This document shows, in pieces, positions 32,253-43,158 of a stretch of 64,000 nt of DNA. The stretch is from IMG/VR virus record IMGVR_UViG_3300028025_004842, positions 1-64,000 of that record. One strand, written 5' to 3'. Source of the stretch: a virus. Position 1 is the first letter of the stretch. Each line of letters starts with the position of its first letter. The notes beneath the pieces were generated by a model. That model was not told where the DNA came from. It did no database searches and saw only the letters and a list, made by a program, of their open reading frames with translations. The position numbers and the translations under genes were made by a program.

Positions 32253-32729
32253 TTAACGTAATCTTCCTGAACTTAATGTTTTCATGTAATCAGCCTGCTT
32301 CTGCATTTGTCCCATTTTGTAATCTCGCTCCTTCGCTGCTACGGCTTTCTTTGCTTCAGTCGCTTTAAACTCTGCTGCATCGCTCGCTGCTTGCTTCTTT
32401 AGCTTACTTCCCTTCAACCATCCTACTGTTGCACCTACTGCCGCACCAACACCTGCCCCTACTAACGTACCAACTCCAGGAATAGCACTACCAAGTGAAG
32501 CTCCCATTGACGCTCCTTTGAGCGCACTAGCTCCTGCCATCTTCGCCACAGTACCCTTCTCGAACTCCGGAGGAGCTTGCATAGGCTCCATCTCAGGATA
32601 CTGCTCCTTAAAGTAATTGTTAGCATTGTCCAACGTACCTTGGTCTTGCATCTTTTCCGCAATGTCATTATAACCCATCGTTGGATAGTGGTTATACTGC
32701 ATGTAGTTTACGTACGGGTCTCTTGACAT
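32253..32729 (-). CDS. Glycine-zipper membrane-active virion protein
   Basis: 158 residues. The middle, about 58-105, is GASALKGASMGASLGSAIPGVG and GAGVGAAVGATVGWLKG: classic glycine-zipper helices as in pilot or ejection proteins that form channels (compare P22 gp7 and similar). The C-terminus is a charged helix. The neighbours on both sides are the ejection proteins, in agreement with that role. Confidence 0.7.
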   Translation of the reverse strand: MSRDPYVNYMQYNHYPTMGYNDIAEKMQDQGTLDNANNYFKEQYPEMEPMQAPPEFEKGTVAKMAGASALKGASMGASLGSAIPGVGTLVGAGVGAAVGATVGWLKGSKLKKQAASDAAEFKATEAKKAVAAKERDYKMGQMQKQADYMKTLSSGRLR

Positions 32730-32730
32730 A

Positions 32731-35700
32731 TTAATTACAATCTATTTCAATTATACCTTTTCTTTGCAATTCTCTCAACGCTTTGTCAACCATCGCCTCT
32801 GTTGGTTTTTCTTTCAACATTCTAATTGTATCCTTATCAACATTCTTATTAACGGCAGCTTGCAAATCACGATATATCTGCTCTAGTTCAGCATTAGCTT
32901 GGAACTTATCCTCTACTGATTCTACTCCCTCTTGCGCTGGGAATGCTTGTGGTGCTTGTTCGGATGTAGGGGTGGTGGTTTCGGCTTGTAGCGTTGGTAA
33001 GTATTTTTTTACGTCAATAATTTGCCCTGCTTTTTTAGTTGGTATTCTAACATGGGCTTCATCACCAAACGTATCGTCTATTTGTATACTTTCAATAGGT
33101 ACTTTTAACTTAACTATAGATTCTCCATACCCTTCATTCTGACCTGTTTCTTTAGTGGAAAAGAATACGCCATCTTCAAGACCTTTCATCTTGCCTGTGC
33201 TTTCTATTTCCTTTTTGTTCTCAGGAGTTGTTCTATGGTATATAGTAACCATACCATCATTATCAATCTCTGCTTTGTTATCATTAAGCTCATCAGCTAA
33301 ATCCTGTGCATCTAAAAGTTTATCTCCTTGAACTCTTTTAGATATACTTTCTTTGGCTGCTTCTAAAGGCGATACTTTTTCCTCACCCTTCGCTTCTTGG
33401 GTGGGTAGGGATTGTTCTACTTCTTTATCGTCAAAATTTTGGTCAATAAAACGAATAGCATCCCTATGTAGTCCTTGTTCTTTTAATTTGTCTAAAACTT
33501 CCTGTTTATTAGTTGCACCATCTTTTATTGCCGTATTAATATACTCTTGCCCCTTTGCAATTTTATCATCAAAAGAAATGTCTTTTTCTATAAATACAGG
33601 TATCAATTTTTCACCTCTTTCTCTTGCAACAACAGCCCTGTTTCTGCCCTCTTGTTTATGCGCCTGCCCATTTTCTTTTAATGACAGATACGGCATATTT
33701 ATCTTATCCCCCTTATTTATACCTTCAATAATACTTGCCTTTTTCTCGTCAAGCACGTTTAGGTCGGTGTTGCTTCTTGTTATATCATCCCTTACTTTTT
33801 TCAAATACGCATCTGGCGACATCATTACAACCTCACCGCTTACTCCTTTATAGAAGTAATTATAGCCATCATCTTCCAACAAACCGTCTAACCCACTTAT
33901 TCCTGTTTTTTTAGGATTAAACATTCCTTTGTAACTTTCCACATCTCCCTCTACTCCACTCTCACCCTTCGCTTCTTCTGCAACGGGGGCTTGTGCTTTC
34001 AGCTCTTTCTCTTGTTCTAATAGCGGCGTGATTACCTCATCATACTTATCGTATATCTCTTTCTTTGCTACTTCGTCATTAGGGTCAATAGCTTCGTTCT
34101 CCGCTTGCTCCTGCTCTCTTAGGTTTGCTATAGCATTCTCTACCTCTGGAAGAGTTTGTGGTGCTTCTTCTGTTGGAAGATTCTTACCCTCTGCAATCTC
34201 ACCCAATCTATTATTCACCTCATCCAACCTATCCTGTAAAGGCTTCGCCATAGCAGGATTAGTCTGTTCTATCTGCTGCTCTAAATCTTGCTGTTCAAGA
34301 ACTAACGCTGTTGCCTCTGCTCTTGCAGGTTCACTCTCTACTACAGGAGGAACAGTCGCTGCTGCTTGCTTTGTCTTTTCAAGCATCTCCACCATCTGCT
34401 GCTTCTGCTCAGGTGTTATATCGTTAGCTACAACGGAAGCATCAAGCTGCTCCATGAAATCAATCTCTGCCTCTGGATCACGAGCTGCCTTATTCACTAC
34501 ATCAGCAAATGCTTTATTTCTCCCTGCGCCAAAGAACGGCCCTAATAATCCCCCTCCTGCTGCACCTGCAATAACGCTTTCTGCTAATCCTTTTCCAAAT
34601 CCTTCAAGTGATAAGTCGTCTTTGAATTTAACATCTTCCTTTAACGATGCTAATTTCTTAGAACCAAATTCAGTTGTAAATTCCGCCCCTTCTTGTAATC
34701 CTTCTTTAGCAGCCCCCTCTAATGTATTAAGAAGAACCTTCTTCCCAAACTCCATCATCATCTGCGGAGTTCTCTTTTCAGCTAATTCCTTCGCTCCTTG
34801 CTTAATTGCGCTTTTAAGCGATGTCTTACTAAATGCTCCTGCTAATGATTCAACCCCTTTATCCCCTAAGTATGCAGCAACGATTCCTGTTGGCATAGCG
34901 AAGAACATTGATTCAGCTTTTGTAAGCCCTGCATCTCTCCCCTGCTTATATATATCTCCATACACTTGCGAGAATCCTGCTGCTTGCGCTCCTGTAGCCC
35001 CTGCTGCTGCTCCGCCACCAAACGTCATAGCAACGCTTCCTAATAGATTTCCTAATAGCTGTGATGTGTTATATACATTGACATCATCCATCAACGATAC
35101 ATTCGCTTGTGGGCTATACTTAGCAACATCAACAGACACTTTATCTGCTAGATTGAATATAGCGTCAGACACTACATTTCTATCCGTTGGTAATGGTGAT
35201 GGTAGTACATCAATCACAGCCCCAAGTGTCTTTAATAATGCAGGAGCTGTTGCGTTCCATGTAGAAGCAGCCATTACATCAGAAGGACTTCTTGGATTTA
35301 TAATGGTTGATGGAATCAATCCCTTTAGATTTGATTGAACACCAGCTCCCATTGTCTTAATGAAGCGTGCGTTCTGCTGATATTTGTTTAGTTGGTCATT
35401 GTAATCACTAGCAGCTTGATTGTAGTTAGCTTGTGTCTGCTGCAATTGTTCAGAAAGCATTGATGCTGTCTGTGAGTCAATGTTAGGATTCTGTAATTGT
35501 TGTTGTAGATTCTCACCCTCCGCTTTTATCTGTTCCAATCCTTGTGTAAGGGCTGTGATATTCTGATCTAACTGCTGATTCTCTGCACTCTTCTCTCTTG
35601 AAAAGTCCTTATACATTCTAGCTTGCTCCGTCTTGCGCTCTTTGATGTCGGGAATAGCATTAACACTTGCTATCCTAACTTGCTTTGGCGATTTACCTGC

Positions 35701-36294
35701 AAGCATCTTAGCCACCTTATCATCGCTGATATTAGGTAATTCACCACCAGGAACTTGCTTACGCAACTCTTTTACATCTGCTGCTGATAATGTTTCAGGG
35801 AATGCTCCCTGTCCATCAGCATACACCTGCATAGTTTTCTGTATGTTATCTAACGATGCTTCACTGCTTTTCTGTGGTAACGTAGATGGTTGTTCCACTC
35901 CACGTCCTTTCGTAGCCGAACCTCCACCCACCGATGCAGAAGGAACGGCTGATGGCTTTCCCAAGCCGCCAAATCCATACTTGTCAGCAGCTTCGTTTAG
36001 GTCAGCAGGCATGATTTGACTATACACATCATTCTCTACCAAAAGGGAATGTAGTTTTTTTAGCTTAATAGGGTCTCTGTATTTCTCAACAAAGTCATCA
36101 AACCTCTCAGGAGTTATCTTGCTGTATACATCATTATCTACAAGTAATGAATGTAGCTTTTGAAGATTCTGTAATCCTTTAGAAGGGTTAGGCTCTACAT
36201 CTACCACATCTTCCTGTACATCAATAGGAGATTCCACTATTGGAGCTTCCATTGATACTGATTCTTCTGGACTTGTAATAATTTCTTCTGCCAT
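32731..36294 (-). CDS. Large polyvalent ejection protein (ParB-like and ART-like domains)
   Basis: 1187 residues. The N-terminus holds two copies of a 15-residue unit, QKLHSLLVDNDVYSK at about 45-59 and KKLHSLLVENDVYSQ at about 79-93. Then long helical segments and coiled coils; a Gly/Ala-rich helical stretch (LGSVAMTFGGGAAAGATG, about 415-440) may contact membranes. Residues about 870-900 contain PYLSLKENGQ and EGRNRAVVARERGEKLIPV, typical of a ParB-like fold. Residues about 1015-1100 contain VTIYHRTTPENKKEIES and LEDGVFFSTK, resembling an ADP-ribosyltransferase-like domain. Polyvalent proteins of phages often carry such enzymatic modules into the host with the DNA. Activity is not proven. 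Confidence 0.65.
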   Translation of the reverse strand: MAEEIITSPEESVSMEAPIVESPIDVQEDVVDVEPNPSKGLQNLQKLHSLLVDNDVYSKITPERFDDFVEKYRDPIKLKKLHSLLVENDVYSQIMPADLNEAADKYGFGGLGKPSAVPSASVGGGSATKGRGVEQPSTLPQKSSEASLDNIQKTMQVYADGQGAFPETLSAADVKELRKQVPGGELPNISDDKVAKMLAGKSPKQVRIASVNAIPDIKERKTEQARMYKDFSREKSAENQQLDQNITALTQGLEQIKAEGENLQQQLQNPNIDSQTASMLSEQLQQTQANYNQAASDYNDQLNKYQQNARFIKTMGAGVQSNLKGLIPSTIINPRSPSDVMAASTWNATAPALLKTLGAVIDVLPSPLPTDRNVVSDAIFNLADKVSVDVAKYSPQANVSLMDDVNVYNTSQLLGNLLGSVAMTFGGGAAAGATGAQAAGFSQVYGDIYKQGRDAGLTKAESMFFAMPTGIVAAYLGDKGVESLAGAFSKTSLKSAIKQGAKELAEKRTPQMMMEFGKKVLLNTLEGAAKEGLQEGAEFTTEFGSKKLASLKEDVKFKDDLSLEGFGKGLAESVIAGAAGGGLLGPFFGAGRNKAFADVVNKAARDPEAEIDFMEQLDASVVANDITPEQKQQMVEMLEKTKQAAATVPPVVESEPARAEATALVLEQQDLEQQIEQTNPAMAKPLQDRLDEVNNRLGEIAEGKNLPTEEAPQTLPEVENAIANLREQEQAENEAIDPNDEVAKKEIYDKYDEVITPLLEQEKELKAQAPVAEEAKGESGVEGDVESYKGMFNPKKTGISGLDGLLEDDGYNYFYKGVSGEVVMMSPDAYLKKVRDDITRSNTDLNVLDEKKASIIEGINKGDKINMPYLSLKENGQAHKQEGRNRAVVARERGEKLIPVFIEKDISFDDKIAKGQEYINTAIKDGATNKQEVLDKLKEQGLHRDAIRFIDQNFDDKEVEQSLPTQEAKGEEKVSPLEAAKESISKRVQGDKLLDAQDLADELNDNKAEIDNDGMVTIYHRTTPENKKEIESTGKMKGLEDGVFFSTKETGQNEGYGESIVKLKVPIESIQIDDTFGDEAHVRIPTKKAGQIIDVKKYLPTLQAETTTPTSEQAPQAFPAQEGVESVEDKFQANAELEQIYRDLQAAVNKNVDKDTIRMLKEKPTEAMVDKALRELQRKGIIEIDCN

Positions 36295-36305
36295 TGTTTT
36301 TATTT

Positions 36306-37856
36306 TTATAGTCCGCTATTTTTAATGTCTTCCGCTTGCTGCGCTGCTGATTTCTTTTTCTTCGATACAGGCACATCACCCTTTGGTTTAGGAATATCAA
36401 TTTTAGATGCAGGCGCATTTGATTGATTATAACTGTCAATCTTCTTCTGTAAATTATCTCTATCTACTACAGCATTCTGATCTAATTGATTCAAATCAGC
36501 TCTTTCGTATTTAGTTGCATCAAGGAATCTACTAACTCCCATATCTGCATAGTTTCTCATCAATTCAACTGGTGAGCCATCATTAGTTTTTCCTTCTCCA
36601 AATACAACAAATCCAGCTTTCGCTTTTCCTTGCTGTGCCATTGCCAATGCGTATTGACTTAATAATGGCTCTCCTTTATTAAATTTCTTTGCAGGCAATG
36701 TATAGTATTGACCATTCTGTAATTTAATTTTTGTTGCAGGGAAATTATAATCTTCTTTTGCTACATACCCTAATCCAACTCGATTATATGTTCCTTCTAC
36801 AACGTCAGCTTTCTCCATTCTTTTGCCTGATTTAACGTTGTATGTTTCACCATCATTAGGAAGTGTTAGCTTTACATCTGATTGAACAGGAAGTCCTCCA
36901 AATGACCTAAACACTTGCTTACTAGGCCCCACGTAAATATCTGATTGCTGTGTGAAGTTAACAGGTATTCCTCCTGCTTTGCTTCCTGTGTTATAGCTAA
37001 CATTAATTCCTTTAGAAGGAGTTACATTAATTTGCTTAGAGCGAGTGTCAACATCAGTCTGTGCTTTTTGCTGCACCCATGCTGTTGTATTCTTTAGGAA
37101 TTCATCTACGCCTTCTGGTGTTGAGAAATCATATGGTCTATTTTCTTGTTGAGAAACAAGTAAATAATCATTTATTGCAGATTTCTTTCTATTAGCATCA
37201 CTCATAATGTTAGCAGTGATAAGCGCAGGGACATTTTTATTTATATCTGCTCCTGCAAATTTCTTATCGCCAACTGTAATTACAGGAGCGCCTTCCAATA
37301 ATTCAAATTGCATACTATTTATAGACTTGGCAATACTTTCGCCTGTACCAGTGTACTTAGGATTATCAAACACAAATTGGTCATTTGCAAATGCTATTGA
37401 TGTAGCAGGCCCTAACTTAGCAAGTTCTTGATTAATTTGATTCTTATCTGATAATGTACCAATAATCTTCAATGCTTCTGTATCAGCAGGCATACCACCT
37501 TGCTGTAAAGATAATCTCTTATAGCCCTCCGCTTGATCTCTAAATGCCTTGCTTGATGAATTTATATCTTGCATATTGGCGGCGTGTAGAGAATAGTCAT
37601 CAGGGCTGTCTTCGAATGATTGCAAGGCATCAGCATACTTCTGCTTTATCAATTGCGCTTGATAAGGAAGTAATCCCGATGTATCCACTTTCATCAATGC
37701 TCTTTCGTATGGCGCACGCTTCTTAGCCTTTGCTTCCGCCTCTGCTGCTTCCGCTTTAGCACGCCCTCTCTCCCTTGCGAGGTCTAACGCCATTTGACGC
37801 TTATAATCGTACTTGCCTTGTAATGCTATTCCTAATGCTAATGGTGATATTGCCAT
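36306..37856 (-). CDS. Internal virion protein, unknown
   Basis: 516 residues. The start has a long basic Arg/Lys/Ala helix (KRQMALDLARERGRAKAEAAEAEAKAKKRAPYER), then alternating segments and a Lys-rich disordered end (PKPKGDVPVSKKKKSAAQQ). No membrane segment. Layout agrees with a DNA-ejected protein of the polyvalent cluster, but no domain is recognised. Confidence 0.6.
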   Translation of the reverse strand: MAISPLALGIALQGKYDYKRQMALDLARERGRAKAEAAEAEAKAKKRAPYERALMKVDTSGLLPYQAQLIKQKYADALQSFEDSPDDYSLHAANMQDINSSSKAFRDQAEGYKRLSLQQGGMPADTEALKIIGTLSDKNQINQELAKLGPATSIAFANDQFVFDNPKYTGTGESIAKSINSMQFELLEGAPVITVGDKKFAGADINKNVPALITANIMSDANRKKSAINDYLLVSQQENRPYDFSTPEGVDEFLKNTTAWVQQKAQTDVDTRSKQINVTPSKGINVSYNTGSKAGGIPVNFTQQSDIYVGPSKQVFRSFGGLPVQSDVKLTLPNDGETYNVKSGKRMEKADVVEGTYNRVGLGYVAKEDYNFPATKIKLQNGQYYTLPAKKFNKGEPLLSQYALAMAQQGKAKAGFVVFGEGKTNDGSPVELMRNYADMGVSRFLDATKYERADLNQLDQNAVVDRDNLQKKIDSYNQSNAPASKIDIPKPKGDVPVSKKKKSAAQQAEDIKNSGL

Positions 37857-37868
37857 ATGTATTATTTA

Positions 37869-38681
37869 TTATGATGTTCCGCCGCTAAACATTTTCGCAA
37901 TATTAGCGAATGATGCTCCTGTGTCAAATGAATTAACCATATTCGTAGTTCCTTGCTGTACTGCTTGACCTAACGCTTGCTCTGTCATCAATCTACGGCG
38001 CATTGCTGCTTCCGTATTCATATTCTGCATTCTCTGTAATCCTGCTGTCTGCTCATCTGCATAACGTATGTTACCCATCTGTCTGTCGGCATCGCCTGCT
38101 GCAAACTGATTTAGTGCCATAAACTTCTGCATTGAGCCTCTTGCTCCTAATGCTCCTGCGAGATTACCACCTGCTAGATTACGTTGATTAGCAAACTGCG
38201 TGTTTAACGCTGTTCCTAAATTAGCTTTATATGCTGCAATCTGCGATGGTGTATATCCCATCTGTGCCATCTGTTGCGCTCTTTGATTTGCTGCAAGCGT
38301 TCCTGCTGATGCTTTATATTCGGGCTGTGGTGTTTTGGAAAGTTTATTCAATTGATACAATCCAACACCTGTCTGTATAGCGCCTAATCCAAATCCAATG
38401 GGATTGAATCCTCCTGCTATAGCAGCAGGTGCTGCTGCGGCGGCTGCCGGAGCTGCGGAATTAAATATCTGCTGCGACATTGTATTAGGATTCGCACTAA
38501 CCTGTGGATTTAATGCAAATTGAGGACTATATGGTTGCGTTCCACTTAATGTTGTTCCAGGTTGAGAATAACCTTGACCAGCATATTGAGGAGCAGAGGC
38601 AGGAGCTTGGTATCCATTTCCTAAATAGTAAGGATTTTGACCGCCATAATAATCGCCTCCTCCTGGATATTTTTCAAACAT
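37869..38681 (-). CDS. Internal virion protein with Gln/Ala-rich helix
   Basis: 270 residues. Residues 1-75 are low-complexity (Pro/Gly/Tyr/Gln), followed by a hydrophobic Gly/Ala-rich helix (PAAAAAAPAAIAGGFNPIGFGLGAIQTGVGL) around 75-105 and a long Gln/Ala/Met helix to the end. A membrane-inserting or DNA-ejection accessory is plausible. No named domain. Confidence 0.6.
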   Translation of the reverse strand: MFEKYPGGGDYYGGQNPYYLGNGYQAPASAPQYAGQGYSQPGTTLSGTQPYSPQFALNPQVSANPNTMSQQIFNSAAPAAAAAAPAAIAGGFNPIGFGLGAIQTGVGLYQLNKLSKTPQPEYKASAGTLAANQRAQQMAQMGYTPSQIAAYKANLGTALNTQFANQRNLAGGNLAGALGARGSMQKFMALNQFAAGDADRQMGNIRYADEQTAGLQRMQNMNTEAAMRRRLMTEQALGQAVQQGTTNMVNSFDTGASFANIAKMFSGGTS

Positions 38682-38706
38682 ATCGTATCGTATTAATTTT
38701 GTAAAG

Positions 38707-41700
38707 TTATGGATTTTCTACGTTTCGTTGTCCTGTTCTTGTCACTACTGTCGTATCATTTATCTTTTGCTTTTCATTAGCAGCGAAGAATGTACGTATC
38801 TTCAGCCATAGCCCTGTCATTGGCGCTGTTGGTTGGTCGTTACGCCCTTGTGAATCGAGATTGTTTTTGATAGGGCTGAACGCTTGATTCTCACGCATAG
38901 TGAAATCTTCTCTATCTAAATACGTCTTTCTGTTGTCGATTCCATTTTCAGAAATGAACTGCGTTTCAAACTCCACACGTTTAGGCTTCAATAGTGCTGT
39001 CTGTGCGTGTGCAATAAACTTCTTTACAGTTCTTGACATGTAGTTAATGATGTACTCTGTAAAGCCTTCGTTTGCCTGTCCGTAGAATGTTATCTCATTA
39101 GCATCCTTATCACGATGACGATAGATGGGCAATGATGATATTTCAGGGAAGTCTATTGGAGATTGGCTAAAGTATCTATTATTCTGCGTATGGTAAATTT
39201 TTGGATAGAACGTATAGCGATGAGTGAATGAATTCTTCTGCTCATTGAATACGATTGTGTATGTATTGTAATAATCTAAGTTCTCCAATGATATAGCTTC
39301 CCAATACGCTTCACCCCCTGTTGTTCCAGGCTGTGTTGATGCTGTTGCTGTATGGCTTACCAAACAGAGATACAATTGAACTACTCCTTTAGTTTTTATT
39401 TGAATCTTTACTCCATACGTTTGATCTTCGTAGCTTGTAACTACTTTGTTCTTAGTATAGATCGTTCCATCCACCCACTCAGGACTATCCTTCCACGCTC
39501 TCTGCGTAATGATGAAATTCTTTCCAACGTTATCCCATACTGTTGTTATGCCTTGATTGTCGGCAGGAGAATCTTTCCCTATCACAAAGCGCATACGCTC
39601 ACGGAAGAACGTACTCATCATCTCTCTCTCCGATATGTTCACTGTTCCATCCGCACCAAAGCGTACCACGCAGCCAAACTCATCATTCACCCATATTATG
39701 CATTCTTTTCCTGATGATGTGTATCCTTTGCACACCGACCATTTCTGATTCGTGCCAAGCATAGTAAGGCGTAACCCCTTACGAGATAATACTGATCCAT
39801 CACCAATAAGTAAAGCTCCATCTTCTGCTGATTCTAATCGTCCTGTTGCATTAAAGAACTCACGAGTGAATCCTCTTTGTTGTAATGTAAATAACTCCCC
39901 ATTTACAACCTCTAAGTGATTGATAGGCCCAAAGTTGTTTGGGTTATCCTGAAAGTCAAATGGAAGAAACTCCCTGTACTTATCAGTGTTGGCATTGTTA
40001 GGATTGAGCTGTGAGTAGTATTTACGTGTTATGTAGTTTCCTAAGTCATTTCCTTCGGGATCAAACACTGTTGATGCTTGAACTTGATTGAAAATGCTAT
40101 ATCCTGTGTTTTTGTAGTAGTAATCTCCATCAGTTGTTCCAATAGCAGGTATCATCCAATCTGTCGGATTGTCTGGATATACAGGATATGTGCGGAATGG
40201 AGCATTAGCATCCCATTGCCTAAGATTGGTATTTACAATATTCGTTGATATGATATTGAATGCGTATGATGACGTGTCTATTGAAATCCTTTTTCCTTGT
40301 CTAAATTGTACTTGTTGGTTGAATACATCTCCGCCAAATACCAATACTGAGGGCTGTCCATTATATGCAGTAGCTCCTGTGAATACTACAGTGTTTCCAA
40401 AGGCTTCTCTTCCTCCGTATTTATCTTTTTTTGCTCTGAATATTAAAGATTGAGATTTACCTGTCCTTCCATTTACCGTCTGCTGTGTATTTTGTATATT
40501 AGTATCTAATTGAATAACAGGAGACCCTCTAAATAAAGTTCCATAATAATTTAATACGACTTGTTGTTTATAAAATATTTTTGGCTGAACTAGATTAGCA
40601 ACCATAAAGCCATTGGATTCTCCTTCTCCTATATATTTACAATCTACAATATTTACAATTTTTGCGATTGTAACTGGAAATGAACTAGGGCCGTATTGTT
40701 GCCAATATGAAAGCGTATCAGGTTGTGTAGAAGTTTCAGAAATTGTATCGCCACTGTAATATGGCAAATAACCAAAGTTTATTAATTGGTCACCTGGCAG
40801 AGATTGATTGTATTCCGTATATCCAAATAATATATCAGGACTATAGAATGAACCAATATAATCTGTTATATCATTAAGAACTCCTGTGCTATCGTATAAA
40901 ACATTGTCATCGGTAAATGTTTGCGAATTAGGATCATTCACATTCCCTAATCTTTCACCTCTTCTAGGTTCTATAAACACCCCTGCTGCAATTACTTCTG
41001 GAACTCTTTCAGCTCTCGATACTTTAACTGACTTGAATATATCTTTTACTTTAACTCCATCAATCCGATATTCCCAATCAATATTATTTAGTTCAATATG
41101 CGTTTGATATAAATATCTTTCAGTTGGTGTAGACCCTAATGGGTCCCAATCACCAGGAGAATATGTAAAATATTCATCTCCTACTATCTCTCTTCTATCC
41201 CCTCCATTTATATCATTAAATTCTGCTTGACCATATAATGCATAATCTGCTTGAGTAAGGAATCTCATATCAAAACAGAATACGCTATCTGTTATCTTTC
41301 CGCTATATGTTTCAGCAGATATATAGAAACGATACCATTCGTAAGGTTGATACCCAACGTATTTTGAAGTATTTTCGGGATTATAGAATTCCTCCCACAT
41401 CTCTGTTCTATATGCAGCAATTACGCCCTTGTTCTTTATAGAATACTTCATTGTAAGCGCCCAATCACGAATATCTATTTCTGTGCTTGTAGTTACATTT
41501 CCATATACCAACCTATTCTCACAAAATCTATTGCTTTTAGCTCTTATAATATCAGGACGTACAGCTATTGCTGTTGTTGTATCAAAGAATGTTATATCTG
41601 GCTCATTGCCATTATGCTCCAATATTATTTCTGATTGATCTGATGCTAGTATTTCCTTACGGATATTAAATCCGTTTACGACAACTGTGCTTACTCCACT

Positions 41701-43158
41701 ACTAGCATAATTAAACCCAATAAGTTCAATATACTTAAATATGCCAGGTGTTATACCTGTTACAAGTACACGATTAATCTTTGTCGTAGTATTTATTCCT
41801 ACATAATTTCCATAGATTGGATGATATGTTGTAGTATATCCTATGTATGTTGGAGCGTATGTAGGAATAGGGTTAGATAAGAAACTTAATTCAGTTGCGG
41901 CATTGGTATCAGTTAAAAACCTAACAGCATATCTCCAATTCGCAGGTGGCACAGAACCTCCTGATTGAGCTTGTTCATAATATTCCACTACAGCAGCAGA
42001 ATAGTTGATTACGTTCTTTGTCTCATCAGTAAGCGTTTCATATGTGTAGAATCCTTCGGGGTTAAGAGGCAGCAATGCCCCATCCTCTATAAATGCTCCT
42101 CTGTAAGAGAATGTACGTGGATAATTGTAGTTATCTGTGAACTTTAATAGATAGCCATTGTTATTCAATACAGCATCCGCATCTATCTGATACATCGTTC
42201 TGAAATTGAATCTCTTTGATGCTAATATCCTTGTGTACGTATAACTATCTGTTTCTCCTACGTATTGCTGGACACCTATCTGACCTACACCATATGTATT
42301 CTTGAATATTATTCCGCCGTATTTAACATTTGTTAAAACTATGCCTGTTGTTATTGATAGGAATAATGCGAAGTTATTTTGGTCAATGTAATTGACTACC
42401 CACTCTCCATTAGCTATCGCTCCAGCTCCTACAGCATTTGCAATAACAATGCTTTCTCCTGACACCAATCCGTGGTTAGGGAAATATATTCCTATTTGTC
42501 CTCCATAAGCATTATGTAAATACATTGACATTGATGCATCATATATACTACTCTGGTCGTTGTCCTGTGTTGTTGAGAATAACCACGTTGTTCCAAGCAA
42601 ATCCTTTGAACCTATCTCAATAAATCCACCCTGCCCTGTAATTGAAATAGCTTCCTTAATATCATCGTTGCGTAATACATTTCCATTGTTGTCTGTCAAG
42701 ACCAATGTATAATCAGAATACGCACAATTTATTGTAATATCAATATATGGCTCTGTATTGAATTGGTTATCATAAATTACACCATACCAAAATAGCTGCG
42801 AAAATGCTTCCATTATAGCATCCTTCATCCCTTGTAATGACTGCGATGGCGCTGACCCTCCAAGTGTTTGAATCAATTGTTCATTCTTATTAATGAATTG
42901 AATTTCTATTGTTTCAAAGTTCCCATCAATATATATCCTCGTCTGTTGTTGCTGTACTTGCTGTATGCCAATATCGCATACCAATTTATTACCCAATGCA
43001 GGAGTATCGGAGAATAATTCTCCATCAGCATTAAATTCCACATTCACCCTATCAGGATAGTTACCCTCCTTTAACTCTAGGATATCTGTATCACTATTTA
43101 ACTTTCCGTTTCTTGCTCTATTAACAAGTACAGGTACTGGTTGCACTGGTGTTGCCAT
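38707..43158 (-). CDS. Giant tail/stabilisation protein
   Basis: 1483 residues. The start MATPVQPVPVLVNRARNGKL, then DGELFSDTPALGNKL, is followed by beta-rich repeats all along the protein, with no membrane segment. The size and beta character match the large stabilisation/tail hub protein of crAss-like and P22-like phages (P22 gp10-related). Near residues 215-285 it contains a small beta unit HGLVSGESIVIANAVGAGA, NGEWVVNYIDQNNFALF, that also occurs in the neck and decoration proteins of this phage. Confidence 0.65.
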   Translation of the reverse strand: MATPVQPVPVLVNRARNGKLNSDTDILELKEGNYPDRVNVEFNADGELFSDTPALGNKLVCDIGIQQVQQQQTRIYIDGNFETIEIQFINKNEQLIQTLGGSAPSQSLQGMKDAIMEAFSQLFWYGVIYDNQFNTEPYIDITINCAYSDYTLVLTDNNGNVLRNDDIKEAISITGQGGFIEIGSKDLLGTTWLFSTTQDNDQSSIYDASMSMYLHNAYGGQIGIYFPNHGLVSGESIVIANAVGAGAIANGEWVVNYIDQNNFALFLSITTGIVLTNVKYGGIIFKNTYGVGQIGVQQYVGETDSYTYTRILASKRFNFRTMYQIDADAVLNNNGYLLKFTDNYNYPRTFSYRGAFIEDGALLPLNPEGFYTYETLTDETKNVINYSAAVVEYYEQAQSGGSVPPANWRYAVRFLTDTNAATELSFLSNPIPTYAPTYIGYTTTYHPIYGNYVGINTTTKINRVLVTGITPGIFKYIELIGFNYASSGVSTVVVNGFNIRKEILASDQSEIILEHNGNEPDITFFDTTTAIAVRPDIIRAKSNRFCENRLVYGNVTTSTEIDIRDWALTMKYSIKNKGVIAAYRTEMWEEFYNPENTSKYVGYQPYEWYRFYISAETYSGKITDSVFCFDMRFLTQADYALYGQAEFNDINGGDRREIVGDEYFTYSPGDWDPLGSTPTERYLYQTHIELNNIDWEYRIDGVKVKDIFKSVKVSRAERVPEVIAAGVFIEPRRGERLGNVNDPNSQTFTDDNVLYDSTGVLNDITDYIGSFYSPDILFGYTEYNQSLPGDQLINFGYLPYYSGDTISETSTQPDTLSYWQQYGPSSFPVTIAKIVNIVDCKYIGEGESNGFMVANLVQPKIFYKQQVVLNYYGTLFRGSPVIQLDTNIQNTQQTVNGRTGKSQSLIFRAKKDKYGGREAFGNTVVFTGATAYNGQPSVLVFGGDVFNQQVQFRQGKRISIDTSSYAFNIISTNIVNTNLRQWDANAPFRTYPVYPDNPTDWMIPAIGTTDGDYYYKNTGYSIFNQVQASTVFDPEGNDLGNYITRKYYSQLNPNNANTDKYREFLPFDFQDNPNNFGPINHLEVVNGELFTLQQRGFTREFFNATGRLESAEDGALLIGDGSVLSRKGLRLTMLGTNQKWSVCKGYTSSGKECIIWVNDEFGCVVRFGADGTVNISEREMMSTFFRERMRFVIGKDSPADNQGITTVWDNVGKNFIITQRAWKDSPEWVDGTIYTKNKVVTSYEDQTYGVKIQIKTKGVVQLYLCLVSHTATASTQPGTTGGEAYWEAISLENLDYYNTYTIVFNEQKNSFTHRYTFYPKIYHTQNNRYFSQSPIDFPEISSLPIYRHRDKDANEITFYGQANEGFTEYIINYMSRTVKKFIAHAQTALLKPKRVEFETQFISENGIDNRKTYLDREDFTMRENQAFSPIKNNLDSQGRNDQPTAPMTGLWLKIRTFFAANEKQKINDTTVVTRTGQRNVENP

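Noticed and set aside
34028-35338. 436-residue plus-strand frame opposite the polyvalent gene
   Set aside because: Ser/Ala/Thr-rich composition of an antisense shadow, no start context, and it lies inside a clear minus-strand gene.
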